This document shows positions 19,357-27,972 of a stretch of 64,000 bases of DNA, one piece after another. The translations under genes were made by a program, and so were the position numbers. The stretch lies in NCBI RefSeq assembly GCF_025790165.1, contig NZ_CP094970.1, positions 3,720,001-3,784,000 on the forward strand, read 5' to 3'. The notes beneath the pieces were generated by a model, which was given only the letters and a program-made list of their open reading frames with translations, was not told the DNA's origin and searched no databases. Position 1 is the stretch's first letter, and each line of letters starts with the position of its first letter. Origin of the DNA: Solicola gregarius. Lineage in GTDB: Bacteria; Actinomycetota; Actinomycetes; Propionibacteriales; Nocardioidaceae.

Positions 19357-20037
19357 ATGCCTGAGCGCGCCGACCGCATCGCGCGCATCGTGATCGATCG
19401 ATACGGTACGACGTTCGCCGCCGAGTCGGGCATCACGTTGCGCGACAAGCCGTCTCCGCTGTGGCGACTGCTCGTCCTGACCGTGTTGCTGTCCGCCCGG
19501 ATCGACGCAACCCTCGCCGTACGCTCGGCGCGCGAGCTGTCCCGCGCCGGCTGGCGTACGCCCCAGCGGATGCTCGAGACCACCTGGCAGGAACGCGTCG
19601 ATGCCCTCGGTCGCGGCGGCTACCGCCGGTACGACGAGCGCACCTCGACCCGGCTCGCGGAGCTCGCCACGGACGTACGTGACGAGTGGGGCAGCGACCT
19701 TCGGCGGCTCCACGATCACGGTGGCGACGACGCCGAACGCCTGGCGAACCTGCTGCAGCGGTTCAAGGGGGTCGGGCCGACGGGCGCCACGATCTTTCTG
19801 CGCGAGGTACAGGCCGTCTGGCCGGGCCTCGTACCGTATGCCGACCCGATCGCCGCGGACGGTGCCGAGCGGCTCGGCCTCCCGCGCGACCCGGTCGCCC
19901 TGCGCGGCGTCGCGAACGACGACGAGTTCGGCCGGCTCGTGGCCGGTTGCGTACGTGCCGCCCGGTCGGATGCGATCGTCGACGACGTCACCGCAGCGGC
20001 GCACGGCGTCGCGCGCCGGTCCGGCCGGGCGGGATAG
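19357..20037 (+). CDS. Endonuclease III-like HhH-GPD protein without iron-sulfur cysteines
   Basis: This is a protein of about 226 residues with the helix-hairpin-helix motif FKGVGPTGATIFLRE and a conserved aspartate shortly after (PYADPIA). It resembles DNA base-excision glycosylases but lacks the four C-terminal cysteines of Nth. Such short forms are found in actinobacteria with unproven activity. ATG 19357 has GGGGG four bases upstream; ATG 19354 is equally in frame. Its TAG stop doubles as part of a TAGGCT promoter-like box for the next gene. Confidence 0.75.
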   Translation: MPERADRIARIVIDRYGTTFAAESGITLRDKPSPLWRLLVLTVLLSARIDATLAVRSARELSRAGWRTPQRMLETTWQERVDALGRGGYRRYDERTSTRLAELATDVRDEWGSDLRRLHDHGGDDAERLANLLQRFKGVGPTGATIFLREVQAVWPGLVPYADPIAADGAERLGLPRDPVALRGVANDDEFGRLVAGCVRAARSDAIVDDVTAAAHGVARRSGRAG

Positions 20038-20040
20038 GCT
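20035..20040 (+). promoter_or_regulatory. TAGGCT -10-like box overlapping a stop codon
   Basis: The TAG stop of the endonuclease III-like gene is the first half of TAGGCT. The next gene starts at 20081 behind a GGGAGG ribosome binding site, so a transcript from here would have a leader of about 35 bases. Confidence 0.4.
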
Positions 20041-20080
20041 TCCGGCACAGACACGACGTCACGAGCGCGGGAGGCATGGC

Positions 20081-20923
20081 ATGCTCGGGACCACCTCCGG
20101 AGTGCGCACGCTCGGCCCCGACGATCTGCCGGCCCTGCGCGCGCTCGTGCACGAGGACCCGATCGTCAACCTGTTCGTCGAACACCGCATCGAGGCGACG
20201 CAGCTGCAACCGCGCTGGCTCGGCGGTGAGATCTGGGGCTTCCACCGGCACGGTCGCCTGGTATCGGCGTGCCACGTCGCCGCCAACTTCGTCGCGGTTC
20301 AGGCGACCGACGAGGCGCTCGACGCGTTCGGCCGTCACGCCGAGACGCTCGGTCGCACCTCGTCGTCGATCGTCGGCCTACAGCACGACGTCGTAGCACT
20401 CTGGCAGGCACTCGAACCGTCGTGGGGTCCGGCGCGGTCACTACGGATGGACCAGCCGTTCCTGGTCGCCGACCGTGCCCCGGACGTCGCCCCCGACCCC
20501 CGCGTACGCCGCGTGCTGATCGACGAGCTCGAGGTGCTCTACCCCGCGAGTGTCGCGATGTTCACCGAGGAGGTCGGCGAGTCGCCCGAGCTGCATGGCC
20601 GGCACTCGTACCGCGCACGGGTTGCGCAGCTGATCAGCCGGGGGTGGGCGTTCGCGATCATCGAGGACGGCGCGGTGCTGTTCAAGGCCGAGGTCGGTGC
20701 TGCGACGTCGTACGGGTGCCAGGTGCAGGGCGTCTACGTGCACCCCGACCTGCGCGGTCAAGGGCTCGCGTCGCGGGCGATGGCCAGCGTCGTACGGCTC
20801 GCCCGGCGTGACATCGCCCCCGCGGTGTCGCTGTACGTCAACCATCACAATGTCGCCGCACGCAAGGCGTACGAGCGCTCGGGCTTCAGCCAGCGTGAGA
20901 CGTTCGCGTCCATCCTCTTCTGA
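20081..20923 (+). CDS. GNAT family acetyltransferase with N-terminal DUF4081-like domain
   Basis: This 280-residue protein has an N-terminal domain of about 120 residues of the type often named DUF4081. A C-terminal GNAT domain follows with VQGVYVHPDLRGQGLASRAM for acetyl-CoA binding and NVAARKAYERSGFS at its end. Homologues are common in actinobacteria and often sit near dxr-ispG. The ATG at 20081 follows GGGAGG; the frame is open upstream only opposite other coding sequence. Confidence 0.85.
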   Translation: MLGTTSGVRTLGPDDLPALRALVHEDPIVNLFVEHRIEATQLQPRWLGGEIWGFHRHGRLVSACHVAANFVAVQATDEALDAFGRHAETLGRTSSSIVGLQHDVVALWQALEPSWGPARSLRMDQPFLVADRAPDVAPDPRVRRVLIDELEVLYPASVAMFTEEVGESPELHGRHSYRARVAQLISRGWAFAIIEDGAVLFKAEVGAATSYGCQVQGVYVHPDLRGQGLASRAMASVVRLARRDIAPAVSLYVNHHNVAARKAYERSGFSQRETFASILF

Positions 20924-20996
20924 CGCACCGCCCAGTCGTCGGCTCGGCGGCGCAGGAGCGACGGCTCGGCGTACTCCGAACGCGCGCTCGCGGCCG

Positions 20997-21017
20997 TGCC
21001 GTGGATCATCCACGGCA
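20997..21017. promoter_or_regulatory. Perfect inverted repeat upstream of the capA-like gene
   Basis: TGCCGTGGAT and ATCCACGGCA flank a single C, a 10-bp perfect inverted repeat. It lies 73 bases after the acetyltransferase stop and 109 bases before the -10 box of the next gene. It could be a short terminator or an operator. Apart from this repeat and the -10 box at 21126, I see nothing in 20924-21139. Confidence 0.45.
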
Positions 21018-21125
21018 TACGCAGGCGCGACTACTGTGTCGCCCCTCTCGATCGTCATCGAAACCTGCACAAGCCGTACGACCTGGTGTGGCCGACGCAC
21101 CGGTGACGTCGCGGCGCGCTACCGA

Positions 21126-21131
21126 TACGCT
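21126..21131 (+). promoter_or_regulatory. -10 box of the capA-like gene (leaderless type)
   Basis: TACGCT is separated by eight bases from the ATG at 21140, with no ribosome binding site, suggesting a leaderless mRNA. Confidence 0.45.
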
Positions 21132-21139
21132 CTGCGGTC

Positions 21140-22318
21140 ATGCTCACCGCTCGGGGGATCACGGTGCTTGCCCCCGCACTCGCCACGCTGGCCGCCTCAG
21201 CGCTGGTGCTCTCCGCCTGTACCGGCTCCGACGATCCGCCCGAGAGTGAGTCGACACCGGACGCCGGTGGCACGGCGGCCGCCGAGTCGATCACGATCGC
21301 GATGTCCGGCGACGTGTTGGTGCACAACACCGTCTGGGCGTCCGCGCAGAGCGACGCCGCGGCAGAGGGCAAGCCGGGGTTCGACTTCGCACCGATGTTC
21401 GCCTCGATGCGACCGGTGATCGGCGGTGCCGACCTTGCGATCTGCCACCTGGAGACACCGGTCGCTCCGGCGAGCGGGCCGTTCGAGAACTACCCGGTGT
21501 TCTCGGTCCCGCCGCAGGTGCTGAGCGGGTTGAAGCAGACCGGGTACGACCTCTGTACGACGGCCTCGAACCACAGCGTCGACAAGGGGTTCGAGGGCAT
21601 CGCGCGAACCATCGACGCGTTCCGGCGCAACGACCTGCCGTGGTCCGGTACGGCGAAGAACGCCGCCGAGTCCCGGCGTACGCCGCTCATCGACGCGAAC
21701 GGAGTCCAGGTCGCGGTGCTCAGCTACACCTTCGGCACCAACGGCATGCCGGTCGAGAAGCCGTGGTCGGTCAACCTGATCGACACCGACGAGATCGTCG
21801 CCGACGCCGCGAAGGCCAAGGACGACGGCGCCGACCTGGTGATGGTCGCTCTGCACGACGGCAAGGAGTACGACGAGGCGCCGACCGAGCACCAGCGCGA
21901 GGTCGTCGACGAGATCACGCAGTCGCCCGACATCGACCTGGTGTACGGCCATCACGCACACACCTCCCAGCCGTTCGACGTCGTGAACGGCACGTGGGTC
22001 GCGTACGGCCTGGGCAACTTCATCGCCCAGCAGGAGCTGACCCTGCCGGAGACGTATCGAGGTACGACGGCAGAGTTCACCTTCGCCGAGAGCGACGACG
22101 GCTGGTCGGTCACCGCGGCGCGCTTCGTACCGACGCAGATCACGATGCCGGGCGAGTACGCCGACACGATGCGGGTGCTCGACGCGAGGGCCGCGCTCGC
22201 CGACGCGGAAACGCCGGAGTCACTCAAACCGAAGCTGCGTGAGACGATCGCCGCGGTCAGCGAGGTGTCGTTCGCCCTCGGGGCCCGCAGGGATGGTCTT
22301 CGGATGGTGTCGCATTGA
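21140..22318 (+). CDS. CapA family lipoprotein (poly-gamma-glutamate capsule protein-like metallophosphatase fold)
   Basis: This 392-residue exported protein has a signal peptide ending in the lipobox LSAC. The CapA-type metal-binding motifs follow: MSGDVLVHN, CHLETP, TASNHSVDKG and YGHHAHTSQP. CapA proteins take part in poly-gamma-glutamate capsule production in bacilli, but isolated actinobacterial copies have no proven role. No capB or capC partner is nearby. A cell-surface hydrolase is the safest reading. Confidence 0.88.
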   Translation: MLTARGITVLAPALATLAASALVLSACTGSDDPPESESTPDAGGTAAAESITIAMSGDVLVHNTVWASAQSDAAAEGKPGFDFAPMFASMRPVIGGADLAICHLETPVAPASGPFENYPVFSVPPQVLSGLKQTGYDLCTTASNHSVDKGFEGIARTIDAFRRNDLPWSGTAKNAAESRRTPLIDANGVQVAVLSYTFGTNGMPVEKPWSVNLIDTDEIVADAAKAKDDGADLVMVALHDGKEYDEAPTEHQREVVDEITQSPDIDLVYGHHAHTSQPFDVVNGTWVAYGLGNFIAQQELTLPETYRGTTAEFTFAESDDGWSVTAARFVPTQITMPGEYADTMRVLDARAALADAETPESLKPKLRETIAAVSEVSFALGARRDGLRMVSH

Positions 22319-22328
22319 GGGAGTGGTC

Positions 22329-22697
22329 ATGGACCGTGACGTGAAGGTACTCGCGCTGCTGCTCGCGGGCATGGGCGCACTGCACTTCGCGCGCCCCGAG
22401 CCGTTCGAGCGCATCGTGCCGGCACCGTTGCCGTACAAGCGCGAGTTGGTGTACGCGTCCGGCCTCGCCGAGCTGGCCTGCGCCGCGACTCTCGCCAACC
22501 CGCGTACGCGCCGGCTGGGTGGTTGGGCGACCGCAGCGCTGATGGTGGGCGTCTTTCCGGCGAACCTGCAGATGTGCGCATCCGTTGTCCGCAGCGAGAA
22601 GGCTCCGCTCTGGTACAAGGCCGGCACGATCGCTCGGCTCCCGCTGCAGGTGCCGTTGGTCAAAACTGCGATGAAAGCGGCCCGCACCGCGCGATAG
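22329..22697 (+). CDS. DoxX-like small membrane protein
   Basis: This 122-residue protein has about four hydrophobic segments with the sequence pattern of the DoxX/MauE family ([11 protein letters not shown], then [12 protein letters not shown]). DoxX-like proteins are membrane proteins tied in some cases to redox stress. I chose ATG 22329, ten bases after the capA-like stop. Its TAG stop forms part of a TAGGCT box that may drive proS. Confidence 0.8.
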   Translation: MDRDVKVLALLLAGMGALHFARPEPFERIVPAPLPYKRELVYASGLAELACAATLANPRTRRLGGWATAALMVGVFPANLQMCASVVRSEKAPLWYKAGTIARLPLQVPLVKTAMKAARTAR

Positions 22698-22700
22698 GCT
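22695..22700 (+). promoter_or_regulatory. TAGGCT -10-like box overlapping a stop codon, upstream of proS
   Basis: The TAG stop of the DoxX-like gene begins TAGGCT. Transcription from here would give proS a leader of about 58 bases. The same stop/promoter overlap occurs at 20035. Confidence 0.4.
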
Positions 22701-22764
22701 GAGCCGCGGGCTTCACCAACACGACCTAGCACCGCACATCCACCCGATCCTGCAGGAGTCATCA

Positions 22765-24516
22765 GTGGTCACTCGCATGTCGAGCCTGTTCGTACGCACG
22801 CTGCGCGACGACCCGGCGGACGCCGAGGTGCCGAGCCACAAGCTGCTCGTCCGCGCCGGCTACATCCGCCGCGCCGCGCCGGGTATCTACTCCTGGCTGC
22901 CGCTCGGTTACACCGTGCTGCGCAACGTCGAGCGGGTCGTACGCGAGGAGATGAATGCGATCGGCGCGCAGGAGGTGCATTTTCCGGCGCTGCTGCCGAA
23001 GGAGCCGTACGAGGCGTCGAACCGCTGGGCGGAGTACGGCGACAACATCTTCCGGTTGAAGGACCGCAAGGACGCCGACTACCTGCTCGCGCCGACCCAT
23101 GAGGAGGTGTTCACCCTCATGGTCAAGGACCTGTACTCGTCGTACAAGGACCTCCCGGTGTGGCTGTACCAGATCCAGACGAAGTACCGCGACGAGCCGC
23201 GCCCCCGCGCAGGCATCCTGCGCGGGCGCGAGTTCGTGATGAAGGACTCCTACTCCTTCGACGTCTGCGACGACGACTTCCTGAAGTCCTACCAGGCGCA
23301 CCGCGACGCCTACATCAAGATCTTCGACCGGCTCGGGCTCGACTACGTGATCGTCTCGGCGCTGTCGGGCGCGATGGGCGGCTCGGCGAGCGAGGAGTTC
23401 CTGGCGACCTCCGAGACCGGCGAAGACACCTACGTACGCTGCACGAGCTGCGACTACGCGGCCAACGTCGAAGCAGTGCACGTGCCGGTGCCCGATCCGC
23501 TTCCGTACGACGATGCGCCGGCCGCGCATGCCGAAGTCACCCCGGACACGCCGACGATCGACACCCTCGTCGACCATCTGAACGAGCGGTTCCCGCGCGA
23601 TGACCGTCCGTGGCACGCGAGCGACACCCTGAAGAACGTCATCGTCACCGTCGTACATCCCGAGGGCAGCCGCGAGCCGCTCGCGATCGGTGTACCGGGC
23701 GATCGTGAAGTCGACCTGAAACGCCTCGGGGGAGTGCTCGAGCCGGATGAGGTCGAGGCGTTCACCGAGGCCGACTTCGCGGCGAACCAGAGCCTGGCCA
23801 AGGGATACATCGGTCCGGGCGTGCTCGGCAGTGAGAACGCAAGCGGTATCCGCTACCTGCTCGATCCCCGGGTCGTCGACGGCACCCGCTGGGTCACCGG
23901 CGCCGACAAACCGGGCAGCCATGTGATCGACCTGGTCGCGGGCCGCGACTTCACCGCCGACGGCACCATCGAGGCCGCCGAGGTACGCGCGGGCGACGTC
24001 TGCCCCAACTGCGGCTCGGCGCTCGAGGCGGCGCGTGGCATCGAGATGGGTCACATCTTCCAGCTGGGTCGCAAGTACGCCGACGCGCTCGGCCTGCAGG
24101 TGCTGGACGAGAACGGCAAGCTCGTCACGGTCACGATGGGCTCGTACGGCGTCGGGGTTTCGCGAGCGGTCGCGGCCATCATCGAGAACTCCCACGACGA
24201 CAGCGGCATCATCTGGCCGCGAGAGATCGCACCGGCCCACGTCCACCTGGTGGCGGCCGGCAAGGACGACGCCGTGTTCGCCGCGGCGGATGAGCTCGCG
24301 GGCGACCTCGAGGCGGCCGGAACGACCGTGCTGTACGACGACCGGCGCAAGGTGTCGCCCGGGGTGAAGTTCGCCGACGCCGAGCTGATCGGCATCCCCA
24401 CAATCGTCGTGGTCGGGCGCGGCCTGGCCGACGGCGTCGTGGAGGTGAAGGACCGCCGATCCGGGGAGCGTGTGAACGTCCCGCTGGCGGACGCCGTCGC
24501 CCACCTGTCGGCGTAG
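22765..24516 (+). CDS. proS: Prolyl-tRNA synthetase, bacterial type with editing insertion
   Basis: This 583-residue class II synthetase charges tRNA-Pro. The catalytic core shows [13 protein letters not shown] and motif 2 [18 protein letters not shown]. An insertion between motifs 2 and 3 (about residues 225-395) corresponds to the YbaK-like editing domain that clears mis-acylated alanine. A C-terminal anticodon-binding domain follows. GTG 22765 has AGGAG seven bases upstream; ATG 22777 is the alternative. Confidence 0.96.
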   Translation: MVTRMSSLFVRTLRDDPADAEVPSHKLLVRAGYIRRAAPGIYSWLPLGYTVLRNVERVVREEMNAIGAQEVHFPALLPKEPYEASNRWAEYGDNIFRLKDRKDADYLLAPTHEEVFTLMVKDLYSSYKDLPVWLYQIQTKYRDEPRPRAGILRGREFVMKDSYSFDVCDDDFLKSYQAHRDAYIKIFDRLGLDYVIVSALSGAMGGSASEEFLATSETGEDTYVRCTSCDYAANVEAVHVPVPDPLPYDDAPAAHAEVTPDTPTIDTLVDHLNERFPRDDRPWHASDTLKNVIVTVVHPEGSREPLAIGVPGDREVDLKRLGGVLEPDEVEAFTEADFAANQSLAKGYIGPGVLGSENASGIRYLLDPRVVDGTRWVTGADKPGSHVIDLVAGRDFTADGTIEAAEVRAGDVCPNCGSALEAARGIEMGHIFQLGRKYADALGLQVLDENGKLVTVTMGSYGVGVSRAVAAIIENSHDDSGIIWPREIAPAHVHLVAAGKDDAVFAAADELAGDLEAAGTTVLYDDRRKVSPGVKFADAELIGIPTIVVVGRGLADGVVEVKDRRSGERVNVPLADAVAHLSA

Positions 24517-24529
24517 CCTGTCGGCGTAG

Positions 24530-24598
24530 GCCCGCTGAGCCGCACGATTCCGCCCCCATCCGCGCGTTTCTGGGGCCGAAAGGTGCGCCTCACGGGGC
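24530..24598. repeat. Inverted repeat with TGAGCCGCAC feet (family B, after proS)
   Basis: GCCCGCTGAGCCGCAC (24530-24545) faces GTGCGCCTCACGGGGC (24583-24598) with three mismatches. An inner stem joins CCCCCA to TGGGG. The outer arms match those at 13371-13438. It lies between the convergent proS and sigma factor genes and probably ends transcription from both sides. Confidence 0.7.
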
Positions 24599-24606
24599 GT
24601 CCGCCA

Positions 24607-25815
24607 TCAGGTGTGGATCGCATCCATTCGGGCGCGCAGGAACCGCGCCTGTTCGTCGTCGACCGCGACCGCGAGCGCCCGCTCGTACGCTGCAGCTGCC
24701 TCTGCCGGGTGATTCAGATCGGCGAGCAGCGCACCACGCGCGGCCTGCAGGTACGGGTAGTCGCGGAGCGCCGGCGCGGACTGCAGCGCATCGAGCTCCT
24801 CGAGCGCAGCCGCGGGACCCTCGACGTACGAGCGGGCGATCGCGCGGTTGAGGAGGACGACCGGTGTGGGCCAGCGCTCGCACAGGCGGTCGTACAGGCT
24901 GATGACCGCCGACCAGTCGGTCTCGGCAAGTGAGGGAGCCTGCGCGTGCAGGCCGGTGATGCCGGCCTGCAGCGCGAACCGGCCGGGCCCGCCTTCGGAC
25001 GCGACTCCGGCGGTCAGCGCCTCGGTCGCGAGGCGCAGCCCGGCGCGTACGCCGTCGACGTCCCATTTGGTGCGGTCCTGCTCGCCGAGCAGCCGTTCGC
25101 CGTCCGGACCGACGCGGGATCCGGCCCGCGCCGCGTTGAGCACGATCAGCGCCAGCAGCCCGCGCGGTTCGGGATCGTCGGGGACCTCGTCGACGAGTGA
25201 GCGGGCGAGGATCCACGCCCGCTCGGTCAGGTCGTCGCCTTCGCCGAGTCGCTCGCGTTCGTGTGCCGTCGTCGCGACCAGATGGATCACCTCGAGTGCG
25301 CCCGCCATCCGCTCGGGCAGCTCGTCGGGCTCTGGCAGCCGGTACGGCGCCCCGGCGCGGGCGATCTTGTGCTTGGCGCGGGTGATCCGGGCGGCCGCGG
25401 TCGGTCTGCGCACGAGCAGCGCCCGGGCTATCGAGTCGGTCGAGACCCCACACACGAGGCGCAGCGTCAACGCCGCCTGGCTGGTGCGGTCGAGGGCCGG
25501 GTGGCAGCAGAGGAGGACCAGACGCAACAGGTCGGGGCCGTCGTCGGTTGGCGCGTCGGTGACCAAGCGGGGAAGCGCGCGCCGCTCGACCGCCGCGTGC
25601 CGATGGGTGTCGAGGGCGAGTCGGTTGGCGACCCGGACGAGCCAGCCGACCGGGTTGTCGGGTGGGTCGTCGCCCCAGGTCTCGAGCGCTCGCTCGTACG
25701 CGCGCTGGGCGCAGTCCTCCGCGAGATCGAGGTCGCCTGCTGTGCGTACGCTCGCGGCGACCACCCGCCCCCACTGCTCACGATGGAGGCGGGCGATCAG
25801 CTCGTGGTCGGTCAC
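24607..25815 (-). CDS. RNA polymerase sigma factor, ECF type with long C-terminal extension (DUF6596/SigF-like)
   Basis: This 402-residue protein starts MTDHELIARLHREQWGRV. It carries sigma region 2 (DLAEDCAQRAYERALETW) and region 4, then a C-terminal extension of about 200 residues rich in TPR-like helices (ASEGGPGRFALQAGI, LLNRAIARSYVEGP). This architecture is known from ECF sigma factors paired with YCII/DGPF proteins. The GTG start overlaps the stop of the YCII gene (GTGA), so the two are coupled. No anti-sigma factor is visible; the extension may do that job (inference). Confidence 0.9.
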   Translation of the reverse strand: MTDHELIARLHREQWGRVVAASVRTAGDLDLAEDCAQRAYERALETWGDDPPDNPVGWLVRVANRLALDTHRHAAVERRALPRLVTDAPTDDGPDLLRLVLLCCHPALDRTSQAALTLRLVCGVSTDSIARALLVRRPTAAARITRAKHKIARAGAPYRLPEPDELPERMAGALEVIHLVATTAHERERLGEGDDLTERAWILARSLVDEVPDDPEPRGLLALIVLNAARAGSRVGPDGERLLGEQDRTKWDVDGVRAGLRLATEALTAGVASEGGPGRFALQAGITGLHAQAPSLAETDWSAVISLYDRLCERWPTPVVLLNRAIARSYVEGPAAALEELDALQSAPALRDYPYLQAARGALLADLNHPAEAAAAYERALAVAVDDEQARFLRARMDAIHT

Positions 25816-26165
25816 GCCTCCGAGTGGTCCACGACGGGGCGGATCTCGACCGCGGGCTCCGGGCAGATCTTCGCCAGGGCGATCGCCTGGTCGAGGTCGT
25901 CGGCCTCGATCAGGTAGAAGCCACCGAACGCCTCCTTGCTCTCCATGAACGGCCCGTCGCTCACGAGGGGCGCATCGCCGGTGCGTACGGTCGTCGCCGT
26001 CGCGGCGAGCCGCAGCTCCTCGCCACCGACGATCTTCGCGCCGGCGGCCTCGACAGCGGCGGCGAACTCCGTGTGCAGCCGCATCCCCTCGGCGTACTCT
26101 GCCTCGGTCGCATTGGCCCACTTCGCCTCGTCGCCGAACAACGCGAACATGTATTTCTGTGCCAC
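25812..26165 (-). CDS. YCII-related (DGPF domain) protein
   Basis: This 117-residue cytoplasmic protein has the YCII/DGPF pattern, including DGPFMESKEAFGGFYLIEADDLDQAIALA. Such proteins are typically encoded just before ECF sigma factors of the kind found here and are thought to be their partners or sensors; the mechanism is not established. The GTG start at 26165 has GGAGG six bases upstream. Confidence 0.9.
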   Translation of the reverse strand: MAQKYMFALFGDEAKWANATEAEYAEGMRLHTEFAAAVEAAGAKIVGGEELRLAATATTVRTGDAPLVSDGPFMESKEAFGGFYLIEADDLDQAIALAKICPEPAVEIRPVVDHSEA

Positions 26166-26301
26166 TGGTGCCTCCAGGTGTGCGGCCCGCTCGGTGCGCG
26201 GGCGTTTCCATGATGACGTTCGGAGTCGCCGGAATTCGACAATCGGTACGACGGCAATACTGGCTCGCCAACTGTCCGCACGTTACGAAAGACTGCGGGG
26301 C

Positions 26302-27004
26302 ATGGAAATCGATGCGGTGATATTCGACTGGGGTGGCACCCTCACGCCGTGGGCGAAGATCGACTACCGCGACGAGTGGCGTTCGGTCGCCCGTGCAGTC
26401 GCGCCCGGCGACGTCGAGTCGGCGTCGTCCGCGCTGCTCGACGCGGCGCAGTCGGTCTGGGCGCGCGCGTGATGAGCACCGCAGTGCGACGTTCGACGAC
26501 ATCTGCACGCTCGCCGGCGTCCCCGCCACAGCCGACGCGGTTGCCGCGTACCGCGCGTTCTGGGAGCCCTCGACCGTCACCGACCCGGACGCCGGTGCGC
26601 TCTTCGAGTCGCTTCGTGCGGTCGGCATCAAGGTCGGGGTGCTGTCCAATACCGTCTGGCCGCGCGCCTGGCACGAGCAGATCTTCGCCCGCGACGGCGT
26701 GCACCACCTGATCGACGGCGACGTCTACACCTGCGAGATCGACTGGACGAAGCCCGACCCGCGGGCCTTCGAAGCGGCCATGGCCGCCATCGGGGCCGAC
26801 ACCGCCGCGTCCTGCGCATTCGTCGGCGATCGGCTGTTCGACGACATCTGGGGTGCCGCATCCGTCGGCATGCGTACGATCCACGTCCCGCACAGCACCA
26901 TCCCGGCCGACCAACTCGGCCACGCGGTCGGTGAACCCGATGCCGTTGTGCAGCGTCTGTCTGAGGTAGCAAACGTGGTCGAGCACTGGAATCGGCCGCG
27001 CTGA
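26302..27004 (+). pseudogene. HAD family hydrolase interrupted by a frameshift
   Basis: The first frame (26302-26472) encodes MEIDAVIFDWGGTLTPW, the HAD motif I with the nucleophile aspartate, and stops at 26470-26472 right after VWARA. A second frame then continues without an obvious start: RDEHRSATFDDI, motif II VLSNTVWP, motif III lysine in KPDPRAFEA and motif IV FVGDRLFDDI, to the stop at 27004. Together they make one typical HAD hydrolase of about 233 residues. The break lies in an alternating GC tract around 26460-26470, where loss of one base restores the frame. It may be a real mutation or a sequencing error. Confidence 0.85.
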
Positions 27005-27183
27005 AACCACGATGTGACGGTTGTCGTCCACTGGACCGCCGCACCCTTAGACTCTGGTGGGCCTCGGCGACGTCTCGGGGCGACCGTCGACGGAGGACCC
27101 ATGAGCGGCGAGGGCGTAGTGGCGGCCGTGAGGGACGAGTGGTCTTCACGAAGTGGGCGAGCGACTAGCGCGAAGGAACGCAG

Positions 27184-27951
27184 ATGAGCAACCAGCAGCC
27201 CCCGCCCGGATACGGCGGAGGTAATGACCCGTACGGCCAGCGGCCCGGACCCTACGGTCAGCAGCCGCCTCCACAGGGACAGCCTCCCTACGGCCAGCAG
27301 CCCGGACCGTACGGTCAGCAGCCGCCACCGCAAGGCCAGCCGCCGTACGGCCAGCAGCCCGGACCGTACGCCCAGCAGCCGCCTCCACCAGGCCAGCCTC
27401 CCTACGGCCAGCAGCCGCCGCAGGGACAGCCCCCGTATGCGCAGCCGGGCCAGTCGTCGCAGTGGGCCCAGCATCAGACGCTGTACGAGCAGATGAGTAG
27501 CGGCGACCGGCCCTCAGGGGGCAGCGGCAACAAGCTGATGCTGCTCCTCGGTGGCGCGGGGTTGCTGGTGGTCGTGCTGATCGTCGCCGCGGTCTTCCTG
27601 CTCCGCGGTGGCGGAGGTGCAGGTTCGAGCGCCGACGAAGCGCTGGACAACTTCGTGAGCGCGATCAACGACACCGACTGTGATGCGGTCAAGGACGTCA
27701 CGACCGATGCGTTCCACAAAGAGATGAACATCGAGGACTGCAGCGGCAGCAACTTCTCCGAAGGTATCAGCGGGGGATCCGACGAGGTCGAGGTCGAGGC
27801 CGGCGATGTCAAGGAGGACGGCGACGCAGCGACCGGTACGATCACGCTCTCCGGTGGCCCCGAGGGTTCCGAGGACATCAAGATCAAGGTCGCTCTGACG
27901 AAGGAGGGCGACGGCTGGCTCGTCGACTCCTTCGCACCCGAACAAGCCTGA
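27184..27951 (+). CDS. Gln/Pro/Gly/Tyr-rich single-pass membrane protein with DUF4878-like outer domain (copy 1)
   Basis: This 255-residue protein has three parts. Residues 1-~105 are low complexity, built from repeats such as [13 protein letters not shown], and should be disordered in the cytoplasm. A hydrophobic segment (about 120-142) spans the membrane. The remaining ~110 residues form an outer domain resembling DUF4878/NTF2-like folds, with two cysteines (DCDAV and EDCSG) that could pair. A similar gene follows after 21 bases. A possible promoter TAGACT lies at about 27049. The role is unknown; the disordered part may mediate protein assembly. Confidence 0.8.
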   Translation: MSNQQPPPGYGGGNDPYGQRPGPYGQQPPPQGQPPYGQQPGPYGQQPPPQGQPPYGQQPGPYAQQPPPPGQPPYGQQPPQGQPPYAQPGQSSQWAQHQTLYEQMSSGDRPSGGSGNKLMLLLGGAGLLVVVLIVAAVFLLRGGGGAGSSADEALDNFVSAINDTDCDAVKDVTTDAFHKEMNIEDCSGSNFSEGISGGSDEVEVEAGDVKEDGDAATGTITLSGGPEGSEDIKIKVALTKEGDGWLVDSFAPEQA

Positions 27952-27972
27952 TTCGACAACGAGGACTGAGCC

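Noticed and set aside
26455-26475. Programmed frameshift in the HAD gene
   Set aside because: There is no slippery heptamer or downstream structure that I can see; a plain indel in an alternating GC run explains it.
24607-26649. A single 680-residue frame covering the sigma factor and its partner region
   Set aside because: The sigma factor proper begins at GTG 25815, overlapping the YCII stop; the upstream part is the wrong frame of the YCII gene.
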